The position numbers and the translations under genes were made by a program. The notes below the pieces were generated by a model. The model saw only the letters and a list, made by a program, of their open reading frames with translations. It searched no databases and was not told where the DNA came from. Below are positions 26,377-35,831 of a DNA stretch of 64,000 nt, piece by piece (position 1 is the first letter of the stretch; every line of letters starts with the position of its first letter). Location: contig NZ_FRDN01000014.1 of assembly GCF_900143285.1 (NCBI RefSeq), positions 124,001 to 188,000 on the forward strand, read 5' to 3'. This stretch comes from Desulfitobacterium chlororespirans DSM 11544. GTDB lineage: Bacteria > Bacillota > Desulfitobacteriia > Desulfitobacteriales > Desulfitobacteriaceae.

Positions 26377-27084
26377 TTACGGAGAGCCAAAAAACCTGCC
26401 AAAACGCCTTAGAATTGCCATCACGTCCTCTGAGGAGAGATTAAAGGATTGATTCTGTCCTGTTCTCGGTTTTGGAACCGGTTTCGCCCCTGTGGTCTCC
26501 GGGGGAACGACGCAGCGCACCAAGATAACAGCCAAAAGGGCCAGGATAAGAAAAGGCAATGCCCCTCTTAAGCCAGGAAAACTTAATATCGGTACATAAA
26601 CAAGCAGGGTTGGCGTGTACACCTCATTTGCATAATCTACAGATATAAAAATAGCTGCATAAATCGGGCTGTCAGGCGGCAGCTCCGTGGGAAAAGCAAG
26701 TGCGCCGGTTCCGTTGAGGGTGTTATTAAAAGCGGCTCCCTGATTGGATGGTGCAGCTTTCTGCCTGGTGCCTAAATATTGAATTAAATTCTGCAATTCC
26801 TCGATAGGTATCTGGAGCTTTTGTCCTCTGGCCAGATCGAGAACAGGCAATTTTTCAAGATGAAAAATATGTTTTGCCAAAAGCAAGAGAATTTGGGAGC
26901 CCAGGAGAACCCAAGAAGCCTGAAACAAGCGACTGATAATGAGAGGTTGAACAAATGACAAGACAGGGCTCCCCGGCATAGCGCTGATACGGGTTAGAAG
27001 TGCAAATCCCGCAATAATATTTTGCAGCCCATCATCTTGCGAAGTATCGCATTGATCTGAAATTAGAAATTCATGGAGATTCAT
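26377..27084 (-). CDS. Hypothetical membrane-associated protein
   Basis: A 235-residue protein of unknown family. It has hydrophobic stretches at about 55-72 and a strong membrane segment near 170-190 (ALPFLILALLAVILVRCVV), followed by a basic Pro-rich tail. The central part contains an Asn/Gly/Ala-rich patch. A purine-rich ribosome site (GAGAGGGTGG) precedes the ATG by about 4 bases. No homologue comes to mind. It is on the same strand as its neighbours but more than 100 bases from each. Confidence 0.6.
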   Translation of the reverse strand: MNLHEFLISDQCDTSQDDGLQNIIAGFALLTRISAMPGSPVLSFVQPLIISRLFQASWVLLGSQILLLLAKHIFHLEKLPVLDLARGQKLQIPIEELQNLIQYLGTRQKAAPSNQGAAFNNTLNGTGALAFPTELPPDSPIYAAIFISVDYANEVYTPTLLVYVPILSFPGLRGALPFLILALLAVILVRCVVPPETTGAKPVPKPRTGQNQSFNLSSEDVMAILRRFGRFFGSP

Positions 27085-27221
27085 TTAGCCACCCTCTCCT
27101 CTCCTTAGCAATATATGGTAATTGCTATTGTCCTGTTCGAAAATTTGGCAGCCGGAGATGGTTTTTCTGAAGGAATATACTTCTATGCCTATTATGTCCC
27201 ATTAGAGAAGAAATAGAAAAA

Positions 27222-27244
27222 GAGGTGCAAATTTTTTGCACCTC
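27222..27244 (-). terminator. Terminator after the Asp/Asn-rich tract
   Basis: A perfect 10 bp stem (GAGGTGCAAA/TTTGCACCTC) with a 3-base loop is followed on the minus strand by a T-rich run. It ends any transcript coming from the 28112 gene through the low-complexity tract. Confidence 0.85.
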
Positions 27245-27264
27245 AACAGTTTTTATTAATCATA

Positions 27265-27527
27265 TTAGAAATTATTATCATGTTCGATGCTATTATCACC
27301 TTTGATATTAGTATCATTTTCAATATCAATATCATACTTGATATTAGTCTCACATCCGATATCAGATATTGAATTTAATAATTATTATCTTATTTTGTAT
27401 TGTTATCATGTTTAGCACTTATAAATAAATTGACATTATTACGATCATTACTACCATCACTGCTATTATCACCTGCAGTACCGTTATCATTTATGATATC
27501 TTTATCATTTGTGATATCGTCGTCTCA
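27265..27527 (-). pseudogene. Decayed Asp/Asn-rich coding tract
   Basis: On the minus strand this AT-rich tract reads as GAT/AAT-rich codons. One open segment of 44 codons (27524-27393) gives strings such as DNSSDGSNDRNN and ends at a stop at 27390. A second segment in another frame, rich in DIDIEND-type words, ends at 27265. The first segment is in the same frame as the gene ending at 27546, beyond three stop codons. A terminator lies just past the second stop. This looks like a broken C-terminal extension or a dead low-complexity gene. Simple-sequence DNA with no coding past is the alternative. Confidence 0.4.
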
Positions 27528-27545
27528 AATCAGCTAAGAATGCCA

Positions 27546-28112
27546 TTATTTCGCTGCGTTAGGCGCTTTTACAGTGGAATCTACATTAAAGAAAAAACTG
27601 GCCTCAGTGGCTTGGGTAATGCCCCCTTCTGCATTGGGCTTAATTCTCAGGGTGATTTTATGCTGTCCGGCTGTGGCGCTTTTACCGGCCGCATCCCCTA
27701 ATGCTTTAATATCCCGGAAGGCTACTCTTGCCGTAGCGCCAGGATCGAGCGAGGGCAGTGTGCCAATTTTGCTGACTTTCTGCGCGTTATCTCCTACTAA
27801 TGACACTTCCAGCTCAACAGGTATATTCGCCATCTTCCCGCCTGTTGTATTTTGAACCGTGGCAATGAGGTCGAATTTGTTGGCATTGATCACTTGGCTG
27901 GACTTAATTGTGACGGTTCCATAAGTTAAATCCTGGGTAAAAGAACCGGGTTCGACGGCAACCCCCAGCATCTTTACTTCTGGGACAGGACCATTTGCAC
28001 TTACTTGTGCCGTTTTCCAGAGGGTTACTCCGGCAATCCCGATTAAGCAGACTAACAAAGCACTTAAAATCAACGTAAAGTATTTGCGATTAATCGCAAT
28101 AATTTTGGCCAT
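27546..28112 (-). CDS. Membrane-anchored protein with Ig-like domain
   Basis: A 188-residue protein with a short basic N-terminus, one membrane segment (YFTLILSALLVCLIGIAGV) that may be a signal anchor, and an extracytoplasmic beta-sandwich-like region. Alternating hydrophobic strands and the PGATARVAFRDI and HKITLRI segments resemble CARDB/Ig-like folds. I cannot assign a family. GGAGG sits 8 bases before the ATG at 28112. Downstream in the same transcript lies the decayed Asp/Asn-rich tract and then a terminator. It follows the dnaD/dnaI genes but is separated from them by another terminator. Confidence 0.7.
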   Translation of the reverse strand: MAKIIAINRKYFTLILSALLVCLIGIAGVTLWKTAQVSANGPVPEVKMLGVAVEPGSFTQDLTYGTVTIKSSQVINANKFDLIATVQNTTGGKMANIPVELEVSLVGDNAQKVSKIGTLPSLDPGATARVAFRDIKALGDAAGKSATAGQHKITLRIKPNAEGGITQATEASFFFNVDSTVKAPNAAK

Positions 28113-28147
28113 TTCAGGCACCTCCATTCGGATTCTTCTCTATGAAA

Positions 28148-28181
28148 AAGTATGCATGTCCTGAAGAAGACATGCATACTT
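28148..28181 (-). terminator. Terminator after the DnaI-like gene
   Basis: Perfect 13-base arms (28148-28160 and 28169-28181) with an 8-base loop are followed on the minus strand by T residues. Confidence 0.85.
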
Positions 28182-28196
28182 TCTTAAACTTATTTA

Positions 28197-29060
28197 TTAT
28201 TTTTTTCGTTCTTTTTCTCTGTCCTGATATTGGCGCAGCCGAATATCCTGTTCAACATTCATTCTGAAGATCCGGCAGGATTGAATGAGCCGCGAGGTGG
28301 TTCGCGCCCCCAAATGCTCTTCCATCTCCTCTAAAGACAAATTGGAGGTGATCACCGTCGGCAGCTGCTGGTTTAAACGATAATTGATAATGGAATAAAG
28401 ACGATTGCGAGTCCAGTCGGTGTAATTATGGGCCCCCAGATCATCCAAAATGAGAATAGGAATTTCCCGAGCCGTATCCAAAAGATCCAATTCATTCTCA
28501 TCGGTTTTATAGGTGGCGCGCAGTTGGTCCAAAAGGTCCGGAACAACCAGGAAAAGGACTTGATGCTCCTGTTCCATTAAGGCATTGGCAATGGCTGCCG
28601 CCAGAAAGGTTTTCCCTGCTCCCACCGGCCCGATCAGGATCAAACCTAAGCCATGATAATCATCAAGGCAACGGGCCACAAACTCCTTTGAAGCATGCAA
28701 GGCCGTTAAGGCTCCCTCCAGATAACTCCGGTCCTGGGGATTGGCTTGGCTCAGATAATACTCCTGTCTGAAGGCCTCAAAACGGCAATTAAGCAATCCA
28801 CGGGCCATGCGCGCGTGGCGGAACAGATTCTCCATCCGTTTTTGCCGCATACAGGCACAGGGTCGCGCCGATTCCCCATCGAAAATTATCCCCCGGTCTT
28901 CACAGAGGGGGCAGTTTACAGACGGCTTGAGCTCGCTATGAGCTGCATTCACTTGATAATTATCCTGGGCTAAGGTTCCATGAGGCGACTCAGATTGTTC
29001 GCGTTTATGTTTAAGTTCGTCAAGATAACTCTCTTGCATAATATGTTTAACGGATTTCAT
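28197..29060 (-). CDS. DnaC/DnaI-like helicase-loader ATPase
   Basis: A 287-residue AAA+ ATPase with Walker A GPVGAGKTF (about residue 150) and Walker B ILILDDLGAH (about 212). The N-terminal region has a cysteine group (CPLCEDRG ... CAC) like the zinc region of DnaI. DnaI loads the replicative helicase in low-GC Gram-positives. Its neighbour, a DnaD-domain protein, supports primosome function. I start at 29060, where a purine-rich site lies about 7 bases upstream. Confidence 0.87.
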   Translation of the reverse strand: MKSVKHIMQESYLDELKHKREQSESPHGTLAQDNYQVNAAHSELKPSVNCPLCEDRGIIFDGESARPCACMRQKRMENLFRHARMARGLLNCRFEAFRQEYYLSQANPQDRSYLEGALTALHASKEFVARCLDDYHGLGLILIGPVGAGKTFLAAAIANALMEQEHQVLFLVVPDLLDQLRATYKTDENELDLLDTAREIPILILDDLGAHNYTDWTRNRLYSIINYRLNQQLPTVITSNLSLEEMEEHLGARTTSRLIQSCRIFRMNVEQDIRLRQYQDREKERKK

Positions 29061-29102
29061 GGGCGCTCTCTCCCCTTTCATTACTCAATCGTGGCCATAA
29101 GC

Positions 29103-29879
29103 CTAGGAAAGGTAAAAATCCTCATATTTACCCGGAGATACTTTCCGAGCCGGCTGTTGCTGTGGAGTCTTTTTCCCTCGGGATTTCTCATGCTTGGCTT
29201 GGAAATAGGCATCATCGGCCTCAACCTCATGCAAAGTTCTTAATCCCTTTTTTTCCCACTCTCTCAAAATGGAGTCAATATAGCGGAAGTTGCGAATGCC
29301 CGCCAGGACGCCGCGCTTAAACGCGGCCAGAATGAGTTCTTCAGAGAATTTAGAGGCAATCCAGGTCTCGATGACCTCGCATTCTATCGAAGTCAGAGGG
29401 CGGCCTAATTCCTGCTCAAAGGTTTTGATGATCTGGCCGATGGTGGTGTTAGGAGAGGATAAGCTTTCCTGCTGGCCAAGACGCTCTTTCTGCTGACTTT
29501 GTTCGGCTTCATAGCGCTTCACTTGCTCAATGGCCCATCGTTCTGATAATTCATCGATGAGACCGACAAAACTATAGCCCAAGGTAGATTTCCCCGCTGC
29601 AGAATCCCACTGTTGCTCAAGCGAAAGATAATTGCGTGCTATTAAATGAGCTATCATCTCCTCCACCCGGGTCACCTCAAGATTCATGCGCTGAGCTAAA
29701 AGCTGGGAAGAGGGATAGGGGTTGCTCTCGATTTCTCCCATAATTTGAATAATCAATAAGGCCTCGATATGGCTGATCTCCAGTTCAGAATAGTGATTCA
29801 GAAAATACTTCGGTACTCCTACCGTACCAGAAAAGAAAAGAGCTTGTACAAAGCTCCCGAAAACATTGGCTCTAGGCAC
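29103..29879 (-). CDS. DnaD-domain primosome protein
   Basis: A 258-residue protein with an N-terminal winged-helix region (SQLLAQRMNLEVTRVEEMIAHL, about residues 60-85) and a C-terminal DnaD/DnaB_2 domain (about 150-225), which holds the family motif IESIL-like run at IRNFRYIDSILREW. DnaD proteins take part in replication initiation and restart. The frame opens at a GTG touching AAGGAG; the GTG at 29879 has 8 bases of spacing and is the better start. It lies 42 bases before the DnaI-like gene. Confidence 0.85.
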   Translation of the reverse strand: MPRANVFGSFVQALFFSGTVGVPKYFLNHYSELEISHIEALLIIQIMGEIESNPYPSSQLLAQRMNLEVTRVEEMIAHLIARNYLSLEQQWDSAAGKSTLGYSFVGLIDELSERWAIEQVKRYEAEQSQQKERLGQQESLSSPNTTIGQIIKTFEQELGRPLTSIECEVIETWIASKFSEELILAAFKRGVLAGIRNFRYIDSILREWEKKGLRTLHEVEADDAYFQAKHEKSRGKKTPQQQPARKVSPGKYEDFYLS

Positions 29880-30085
29880 GAAATTCACTCCTTAAGCAAT
29901 TAATATAAGCTATTGCTACGAATTATCGAAAGTTCTTCCTTATATTTGCCCTATTTAAGGCAATAAAGCTGATGAGCGCGAAAAGATATGAGGTAAATAA
30001 TACCATTACTTGTAAAAGTATGAAGGACTCCTGTGGCTCTCTGGCGTATATATAATTATACAATTTTTAGGAGGTCGATATCAAT

Positions 30086-30676
30086 ATGGAGCAAAGAAAA
30101 GAACTTGTTCATATCATTAATCAATCCGGTGCTCACTCCGCCTGGGGTTTAAAGCACTGCAACCGGGTCTACCTTCTGGCCAAAGAACTATCCCAGCATT
30201 TAGATCTTGATGATGACATCCTCTTTTTTTCAGCCATGCTTCATGATACGGGAAGATATCCCGCCTATGCCTTAGCCAATGTGGACCATTCTCTTCGTTC
30301 CAAAGGGGTTGCCGCCAATATACTGCAGCGAATGGCCTTTCCCAGCGATAAACTGCCCATCGTCCTGGAAGCTATCGAATCTCACATGTACTATTCCGAG
30401 CCGGGCCGCAGCGATGAAGCCGTTTATCTAAGAGATTCGGATATTCTGGATAACCTGGGCAATATCGGGATCACCCGACTATTCAGTTTGATCGGCCAGG
30501 ATGAGTTGATCCGTACACCTGAAGATGCCTTGGAGCGGGCCAGAACCTTTGCCGAAGCCTTACCTAATAAGGTCTATACGAAAACGGGGAAACGACTGGC
30601 AGTAAAACGCCGAGAGGAGATCTTAAGATTCCTCTCCGGCATCAGGAAACAAACTGCTGAATTTGTGAATTTATAG
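30086..30676 (+). CDS. HD-domain phosphohydrolase
   Basis: A 196-residue protein. The HD signature is HCNRVYLLAK, then MLHDTGRYPAY (His-Asp pair about residue 52), IESHMYYSE and YLRDSDILDN. HD enzymes cut phosphate esters, commonly of nucleotides, with a metal pair in the cytosol. The substrate is unknown. GGAGG lies about 11 bases before the ATG. It is a single gene, convergent with the beta-CASP nuclease and ending 14 bases from it. Confidence 0.85.
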   Translation: MEQRKELVHIINQSGAHSAWGLKHCNRVYLLAKELSQHLDLDDDILFFSAMLHDTGRYPAYALANVDHSLRSKGVAANILQRMAFPSDKLPIVLEAIESHMYYSEPGRSDEAVYLRDSDILDNLGNIGITRLFSLIGQDELIRTPEDALERARTFAEALPNKVYTKTGKRLAVKRREEILRFLSGIRKQTAEFVNL

Positions 30677-30689
30677 GCTGTTCATCGCC

Positions 30690-32402
30690 CTATTTCTTTT
30701 TCTTGTTGTCCATATCGTCCAGCCAGCGGGTGATCGTATCGATCACAGCTAAGGTATGCTCCAGATTATTGGACCGCCTTCCGTTATCCACCAGAACCTT
30801 CAAGCGATGGCGAAGCCGCTGCATTGCCCTATTAATCTGGGCCTGAGTAATCTTAGCCTGACCGGATTTTCCTCTGCTTAAGGTTGGAAGCTGAGTTACT
30901 TCCGCACCGCCATGAGCCATGGCCTGCCTGGTTTCTGAGGCTTGTTGGGCTTCTGCCTCAATGATCTGCAGCCAGGGTTTTGACGGCGGATAGGGGATAA
31001 CTTCCCTGTTCTTAATTTCCAATACTTCGCCCAACTGGGGAATCCAGGGGATTTTCCCAAACTTCTCTTGGATTTTCTGGGCAAAGATTTTTTGGACATC
31101 AGGTTCACCGTGGACTAAGATAATATTTTCAGCCTGTTCACCCAGGCAGGACAACCATTCCAAGAGCTGAGGCTGATCGGCGTGGGCAGATAAACCTTCC
31201 ATGCGGCGGATATTCGCACGAACAGCCACCTTTTCCCCATGAATGGTTACCTCTTTGGCCCCTTCAATAATTCTCCGCCCCAACGTTCCCTGAGCTTGGT
31301 AGCCGACAAATAATACGGTGGCATTTTCCCGCCATAGATTATATTTGAGATGATACTTAATCCGCCCAGCGTCAGCCATACCGCTGGCGGCAATGATGAT
31401 GGCGCCGCCCTGAATAGAGTTGATGGCCATGGAATCTTCGCTGGTTAAGCTATAATGAACATTGGGCATTAATAAGGGGTGCTCGCCCCTTTGGATCATA
31501 TCCAGAGTCTCCTGATCGAAATTCTGAGGATTTTCCTGAAAAATCTTGGTCGCGGCGATAGCCAAGGGACTATCCACATAAATAGGCATCACCGGGATCT
31601 CGTTTTCAGTCTGCAGTTTACGTATATAAAACAAAAGGTCTTGCGTACGTTCGATAGCAAAAGCCGGGATGACAAGATTTCCCCCCGCTTGGTGAGCCTC
31701 GCGAATGATTTCAGCTAAATGCTGAATGCGATTGGCCCTATTCTCATGTTGGCGATCCCCATAGGTTGTTTCAACAATGACAATGTCTCCGCCGCAAATA
31801 ATGCGGGGATTCTCAATAAAGGGTTGCTCGGAATTCCCCACATCCCCGGAGAACACAAGGGTCTTTTCCAGTTCACCTTCCTTGACTGTCATTTGGACAA
31901 ATGCTGAACCCAGGATATGGCCCGCATCGTGAAAGATAAAGTTTATCTCCGGAGAAAGCTGAGTGCTTTGATCATATTGAGCCGGTGTGAAGAATTTAAG
32001 GGAATTCTGGGCATCTTGGGCAGTATAAATAGGTGTTAACAAATCCTGACTGGCCCGCTTCAGCTTGCGATTTTTGCGCTCTACTTCCATCTCTTGAATA
32101 TGACCGCTGTCCGGGAGCATCACCGAGCACAATTTAATGGTTTCCGGGGTGGCATAAATTTTTCCCTGAAACCCATATTTGATGAGCTTGGGAATTAAGC
32201 CCGAATGATCCGTATGAGCATGGGTCAGGATCACGGCATTAAGTTCCGCAGGATTATAGGGGAAACCACCATAATTCAGCTCTTTCAAGGCTTTTGAGCC
32301 TTGAAAGAGTCCACAATCGATCAGGACTCGATAGCCTTCGGATTCAACCAGATAAGATGATCCGGTGACGACTTGAGCGGCTCCATAGAAATATAGTTTC
32401 AT
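30690..32402 (-). CDS. Beta-CASP metallo-beta-lactamase RNA nuclease
   Basis: A 570-residue protein of the CPSF-like MBL family. The zinc motif is HAHTDHSG (about residue 60), then [13 protein letters not shown], the beta-CASP cap (about 235-370) and a C-terminal RMMBL segment GLSAHADQ ... HGEP. Family members process or degrade RNA with both endo- and exonuclease action. The last 100 residues form a basic extension not typical of the core family and may bind RNA. AGGAGG lies 6 bases before the ATG. Confidence 0.88.
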   Translation of the reverse strand: MKLYFYGAAQVVTGSSYLVESEGYRVLIDCGLFQGSKALKELNYGGFPYNPAELNAVILTHAHTDHSGLIPKLIKYGFQGKIYATPETIKLCSVMLPDSGHIQEMEVERKNRKLKRASQDLLTPIYTAQDAQNSLKFFTPAQYDQSTQLSPEINFIFHDAGHILGSAFVQMTVKEGELEKTLVFSGDVGNSEQPFIENPRIICGGDIVIVETTYGDRQHENRANRIQHLAEIIREAHQAGGNLVIPAFAIERTQDLLFYIRKLQTENEIPVMPIYVDSPLAIAATKIFQENPQNFDQETLDMIQRGEHPLLMPNVHYSLTSEDSMAINSIQGGAIIIAASGMADAGRIKYHLKYNLWRENATVLFVGYQAQGTLGRRIIEGAKEVTIHGEKVAVRANIRRMEGLSAHADQPQLLEWLSCLGEQAENIILVHGEPDVQKIFAQKIQEKFGKIPWIPQLGEVLEIKNREVIPYPPSKPWLQIIEAEAQQASETRQAMAHGGAEVTQLPTLSRGKSGQAKITQAQINRAMQRLRHRLKVLVDNGRRSNNLEHTLAVIDTITRWLDDMDNKKKK

Positions 32403-32484
32403 GAAATCCTCCTGTTTTAAAGCAATTATTCACCCCGATCCCGTTGCAGAGCTGACTTTGCTTTATGGACGTTCAATCCGGATC

Positions 32485-33123
32485 TTAATCCAGTTGAACA
32501 AGTTTAAGTTTCACTGCTTTGAGAGCGGCTTGGGTGCGATCCTCCACCGCTAATTTGCGAAAAATACTGGAGAGATGATTTTTGACGGTTTTTTCACTGA
32601 TGAATAAGGCCTGTCCAATCTCACGATTGGATGACCCCTTAACCACATAAGTTAGGATTTGCAGTTCTCTGTCACTTAATCCACAGGTATCCCTGTTCTG
32701 GGTAGGATGAACAAGCTGTCCCAGCAATTTACCGGTAACTGCAGGTGAAAGAATCGGCTGGCCCGCATGGACTTTGCGAATGGAATCGATCAAAGTCTTG
32801 GGATCCACATCTTTCAACAGATAGCCTGCAACCCCCAATTGAAGAACCTGAAATACTTTTTCATCGGAATCATCCACAGTCAGCACCAGAATGCCAATCG
32901 TCTCGTTTTCACGGCGAATGACACGACAGGCTTCCAAACCATTAACCCCAGGCATATTTAAGTCCATTAATAAAATATCAAAATCCAAGGTGCGTGAAAC
33001 ATTAATCGCACCTTGGCCGTCTCCTACTTCACAGACAACTTGGATTCCTTCTTCAAATTCAAGAATTCGTCTTAATCCCTCACGAAGGAGCGGATGATCA
33101 TCTGCGATAACGACTCTTATCAT
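32485..33123 (-). CDS. NarL/FixJ-type response regulator
   Basis: About 212 residues. The receiver domain has the DD pair at the start (VIADDHP), the phospho-accepting Asp in LLMDLNMPG (about residue 54) and the conserved Lys in LLKDVDP. The C-terminal LuxR-type helix-turn-helix (GLSDRELQILTYVVKGSSNREI onward) binds DNA. Its ATG overlaps the kinase stop (ATGA) and GAGGAGGG lies 6 bases upstream, so kinase and regulator are translationally coupled, as in the DegS/DegU arrangement. Confidence 0.92.
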   Translation of the reverse strand: MIRVVIADDHPLLREGLRRILEFEEGIQVVCEVGDGQGAINVSRTLDFDILLMDLNMPGVNGLEACRVIRRENETIGILVLTVDDSDEKVFQVLQLGVAGYLLKDVDPKTLIDSIRKVHAGQPILSPAVTGKLLGQLVHPTQNRDTCGLSDRELQILTYVVKGSSNREIGQALFISEKTVKNHLSSIFRKLAVEDRTQAALKAVKLKLVQLD

Positions 33124-34301
33124 TCCCATCCCTCCTCATAATTCGGCACAATGAGCTTTACCGTAGTCCCTTTTTTGGGAATTGAGGTAAGGTTCATTTG
33201 GCCATTGAACATCTCAATTCTCTCTTTCATCCCCACCAGCCCAAAATGGTCACCGGGATTGGCAAATGCCTCTTCCACATTGAATCCGATCCCCCGATCC
33301 GTGATTTGAACCTTAATTTGACATTCCTCATACTCGATAAGGACCCTGGCCCAATCAGCACGGGCATGCTTGGCGATATTCGTCAATCCCTCCTGAAGGG
33401 AACGGAATAAGGCTACCTCCACTGCCGGCAATAAACGTCTCTCTTTGCCGATCACCTTAAAATCACAGGTTAAATGATAGGTTTCCTGAAACGTCATGAG
33501 ATACTTTTCCAAAGCAGAAATAAACCCATGGTTGTCCAGCGCAATGGGGCGCAGGTCAAAAATAATCCGTCGAATATCCTGCAGATTTGAACGGACCAAT
33601 CCTTTTAAATCCGTGATCTCTGCTCGCACTCGAGTAGGATCCAGTGCGAGCAGTTTTTCAGCAATTTCTAAGCGCAAAACAATATTGGCCAGATTTTGGG
33701 CCGGTCCATCATGAATCTCCCGGGCAACCCGACGTCGTTCTTCATCTTGAGCACGGATGATCTTTTGGGCAATTTCCTGCCGATGTTCAGGATTATTGTT
33801 TTGACTCAGTTCAGAAATTCCACCATGTAAAAGATTGATCGCCATGGTTACCTGATTAAGTAAATTTTCGGCTCGCTCGATAGTCTTCTCCATCTGTATC
33901 AGAGAACGTTCGATTTCATCCCGCCGTGCCCGCAATTGCATCTCCTTGGATTGCAGAAGTTGAAGCTGAACTTGGACATCCTTCGTTTCAGTATAAGATT
34001 TTATCATCTCTTGCTCAGAATGATTACCAAATTCTCTGCTTACTTCCATTAAACGTTGACGGAGCCGGCGCTCTAATTTTTGGTATTTATCCACCTCGGC
34101 AATGGTATAGACAATTTCTTCCTTGAGCTGAGCCAGCTCTTGAATAAGCCGCTGGGCTTCTGCACGTGTCGTTTCTGCTATGTAGAAAATCTCTTCTTTG
34201 CTTGTCTCAATAGCTTTTAAAGTGTTGCTCATTATGAGACCCAATCGGTCTGCCACTCTCGTCCCTCTCTTCACCACAATACTCTTGGTAGTATTCGACA
34301 T
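33120..34301 (-). CDS. DegS-like cytosolic sensor histidine kinase
   Basis: A 393-residue kinase without membrane segments. A long coiled-coil sensory region (about residues 30-160) is followed by the HisKA_3 phospho-accepting motif REIHDGPAQNLAN (His about 195) and a HATPase domain with DRGIGFNVEEA and HFGLVGMKERIE. This is the DegS pattern of a soluble sensor. It pairs with the response regulator directly downstream. The signal is unknown. Confidence 0.9.
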   Translation of the reverse strand: MSNTTKSIVVKRGTRVADRLGLIMSNTLKAIETSKEEIFYIAETTRAEAQRLIQELAQLKEEIVYTIAEVDKYQKLERRLRQRLMEVSREFGNHSEQEMIKSYTETKDVQVQLQLLQSKEMQLRARRDEIERSLIQMEKTIERAENLLNQVTMAINLLHGGISELSQNNNPEHRQEIAQKIIRAQDEERRRVAREIHDGPAQNLANIVLRLEIAEKLLALDPTRVRAEITDLKGLVRSNLQDIRRIIFDLRPIALDNHGFISALEKYLMTFQETYHLTCDFKVIGKERRLLPAVEVALFRSLQEGLTNIAKHARADWARVLIEYEECQIKVQITDRGIGFNVEEAFANPGDHFGLVGMKERIEMFNGQMNLTSIPKKGTTVKLIVPNYEEGWE

Positions 34302-34355
34302 GATTTCTGTAATCTCCTACTAATTTTGAGCAAAAGTGGTGCTGAATTCAATCTT

Positions 34356-35717
34356 TTAACGTAGTACGCGTCGAATTTCCCGTTCTAGACGCCGCGGATA
34401 CATTAAATCCCCCTGACTGCAAACAAAGACCTTATAGCCTTGTTTTTTCATTTTTATAGTTATCTCTTTCGTAAGGCCGTCGTCTAAAGACGGGTCATCC
34501 TCTGGTATCACCCGAATGAGTATATTATCTATTTTAGCAAAAAAGCTATATTCATCAACCGAGACATTCCATTGAATCGATGAATCTCCGCAGAGATGCT
34601 TCAGAACTTGAGCAAGAGCTTTACCGTTCTGAGGAATTTCCTGGGGCTCAGCTGCAGGTTTGACTGCCGGCTCAATCACAGCCCGATTATTTTTCTTTTT
34701 ATTGGCATTAAAGCGAAATGGATCCCTGGCCGGCGGCACACCATGACTTTTCACGGGTTCATTTTCTCTTGGCATGGCGGTCAAAACACTTAGAGCCGGC
34801 ACAGCTTCTTCGTGAACCTCATTCTTTATCTTAGCTTCAAGATTTTCCAGAGGTTGGGTATAGACCGAAGTATATTCATCAATGACACTATGTGATTCCA
34901 GCAAGAGCTGCTTTAAGGACTCGTCAATGAGTTCATGAAGGGATTTGGCAATAGGATCTGTGAGGGGTTCGCTGATCACTTCGTCGATTGCATCATCGAT
35001 ACCTTTGGCCATTTCGCCTGGATCTGGGCCTGGGTTTGAGTTTGGACTAAGGCCAAGCTCATCCGAACCTGATTTATTTTTAATATCCTCACCCAATTCT
35101 TGAGCTATAGGCTCTTGCTTCATAAGCTCTTGCTTGAGCTCCTTCTTCTGATCAATCTCAGTATAAGTGGGAGGGGGCTCTGTATTCGTCGCCGGTCCCT
35201 TGTTAAGAGGCTCTTTAGGGCTCAGGGTTTGTGGTGAATCCGTAGTTTTCAACACATGCTGCTTAAGCGAAAAAAAGGAATCCAATTCCTGCGTTTGTGC
35301 TCCCCCGCCATTAAGGGGCACCTTGGAGCTGGGCACAGTGATACCTTCCGCCTGACTGCCCAGGACCCTTAAATGAGCCAGCGGCTGGGGAAAATACTGC
35401 GGTTCCTGCGTTTCTACGTTTTGTAGTCCTGCGCTGATCATATCATTCATAAGCCGGTAAAAATCAGGAAAATTCTCTATGACCCGATGGTCCGGTAATC
35501 TCTGTTCCACCAATTGACGAATCCCATCCATGAGCACTTCTTTTGGCAGATCGAGCATCTCCTGAAATGATGATGCGATTTTTTCAATGGCCTGCCTGCC
35601 TTGATGAAATTCACCATCAGCTTCGTTTCCCGATAACAGATTCACAGTAAGTAATTTTTCCACGAATAAGTCGATCCATTCGCGAATTTCTTGATCCTCT
35701 TTGAAAAAGGCTTCCAA
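34356..35717 (-). CDS. Acidic protein of unknown function
   Basis: About 453 residues, with no family I recognise. The first 120 residues are helical (YRLMNDMISAGL). The middle, about 130-330, is low-complexity and rich in Pro, Glu, Gln and Lys (KKELKQELMKQEP; EPGPDPGE-like words). The last 85 residues form a compact domain (IQWNVSVDEYSFFAKIDNILIR and a basic end), so the ends look folded and the middle looks like a linker. There is no signal peptide. A TTG start at 35717 with CGGAGG 9 bases upstream is better than the ATG at 35735. It lies 54 bases upstream of the kinase and may be cotranscribed with it. Confidence 0.7.
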   Translation of the reverse strand: MEAFFKEDQEIREWIDLFVEKLLTVNLLSGNEADGEFHQGRQAIEKIASSFQEMLDLPKEVLMDGIRQLVEQRLPDHRVIENFPDFYRLMNDMISAGLQNVETQEPQYFPQPLAHLRVLGSQAEGITVPSSKVPLNGGGAQTQELDSFFSLKQHVLKTTDSPQTLSPKEPLNKGPATNTEPPPTYTEIDQKKELKQELMKQEPIAQELGEDIKNKSGSDELGLSPNSNPGPDPGEMAKGIDDAIDEVISEPLTDPIAKSLHELIDESLKQLLLESHSVIDEYTSVYTQPLENLEAKIKNEVHEEAVPALSVLTAMPRENEPVKSHGVPPARDPFRFNANKKKNNRAVIEPAVKPAAEPQEIPQNGKALAQVLKHLCGDSSIQWNVSVDEYSFFAKIDNILIRVIPEDDPSLDDGLTKEITIKMKKQGYKVFVCSQGDLMYPRRLEREIRRVLR

Positions 35718-35831
35718 GATTGTCCACCTCCGCATACATCTTTTCCATGATAGCTATGCGGTTTGGCGGCAGAGTATGTCTGATTTTTGGCCGGAAAAAC
35801 AGCTACTTTATGCAGATTCTCTTAGGCAGGT

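Noticed and set aside
29965-29995. CTGATGA...GAAA words resembling a hammerhead ribozyme core
   Set aside because: Stem II would have no loop and no matching stems I and III are seen.
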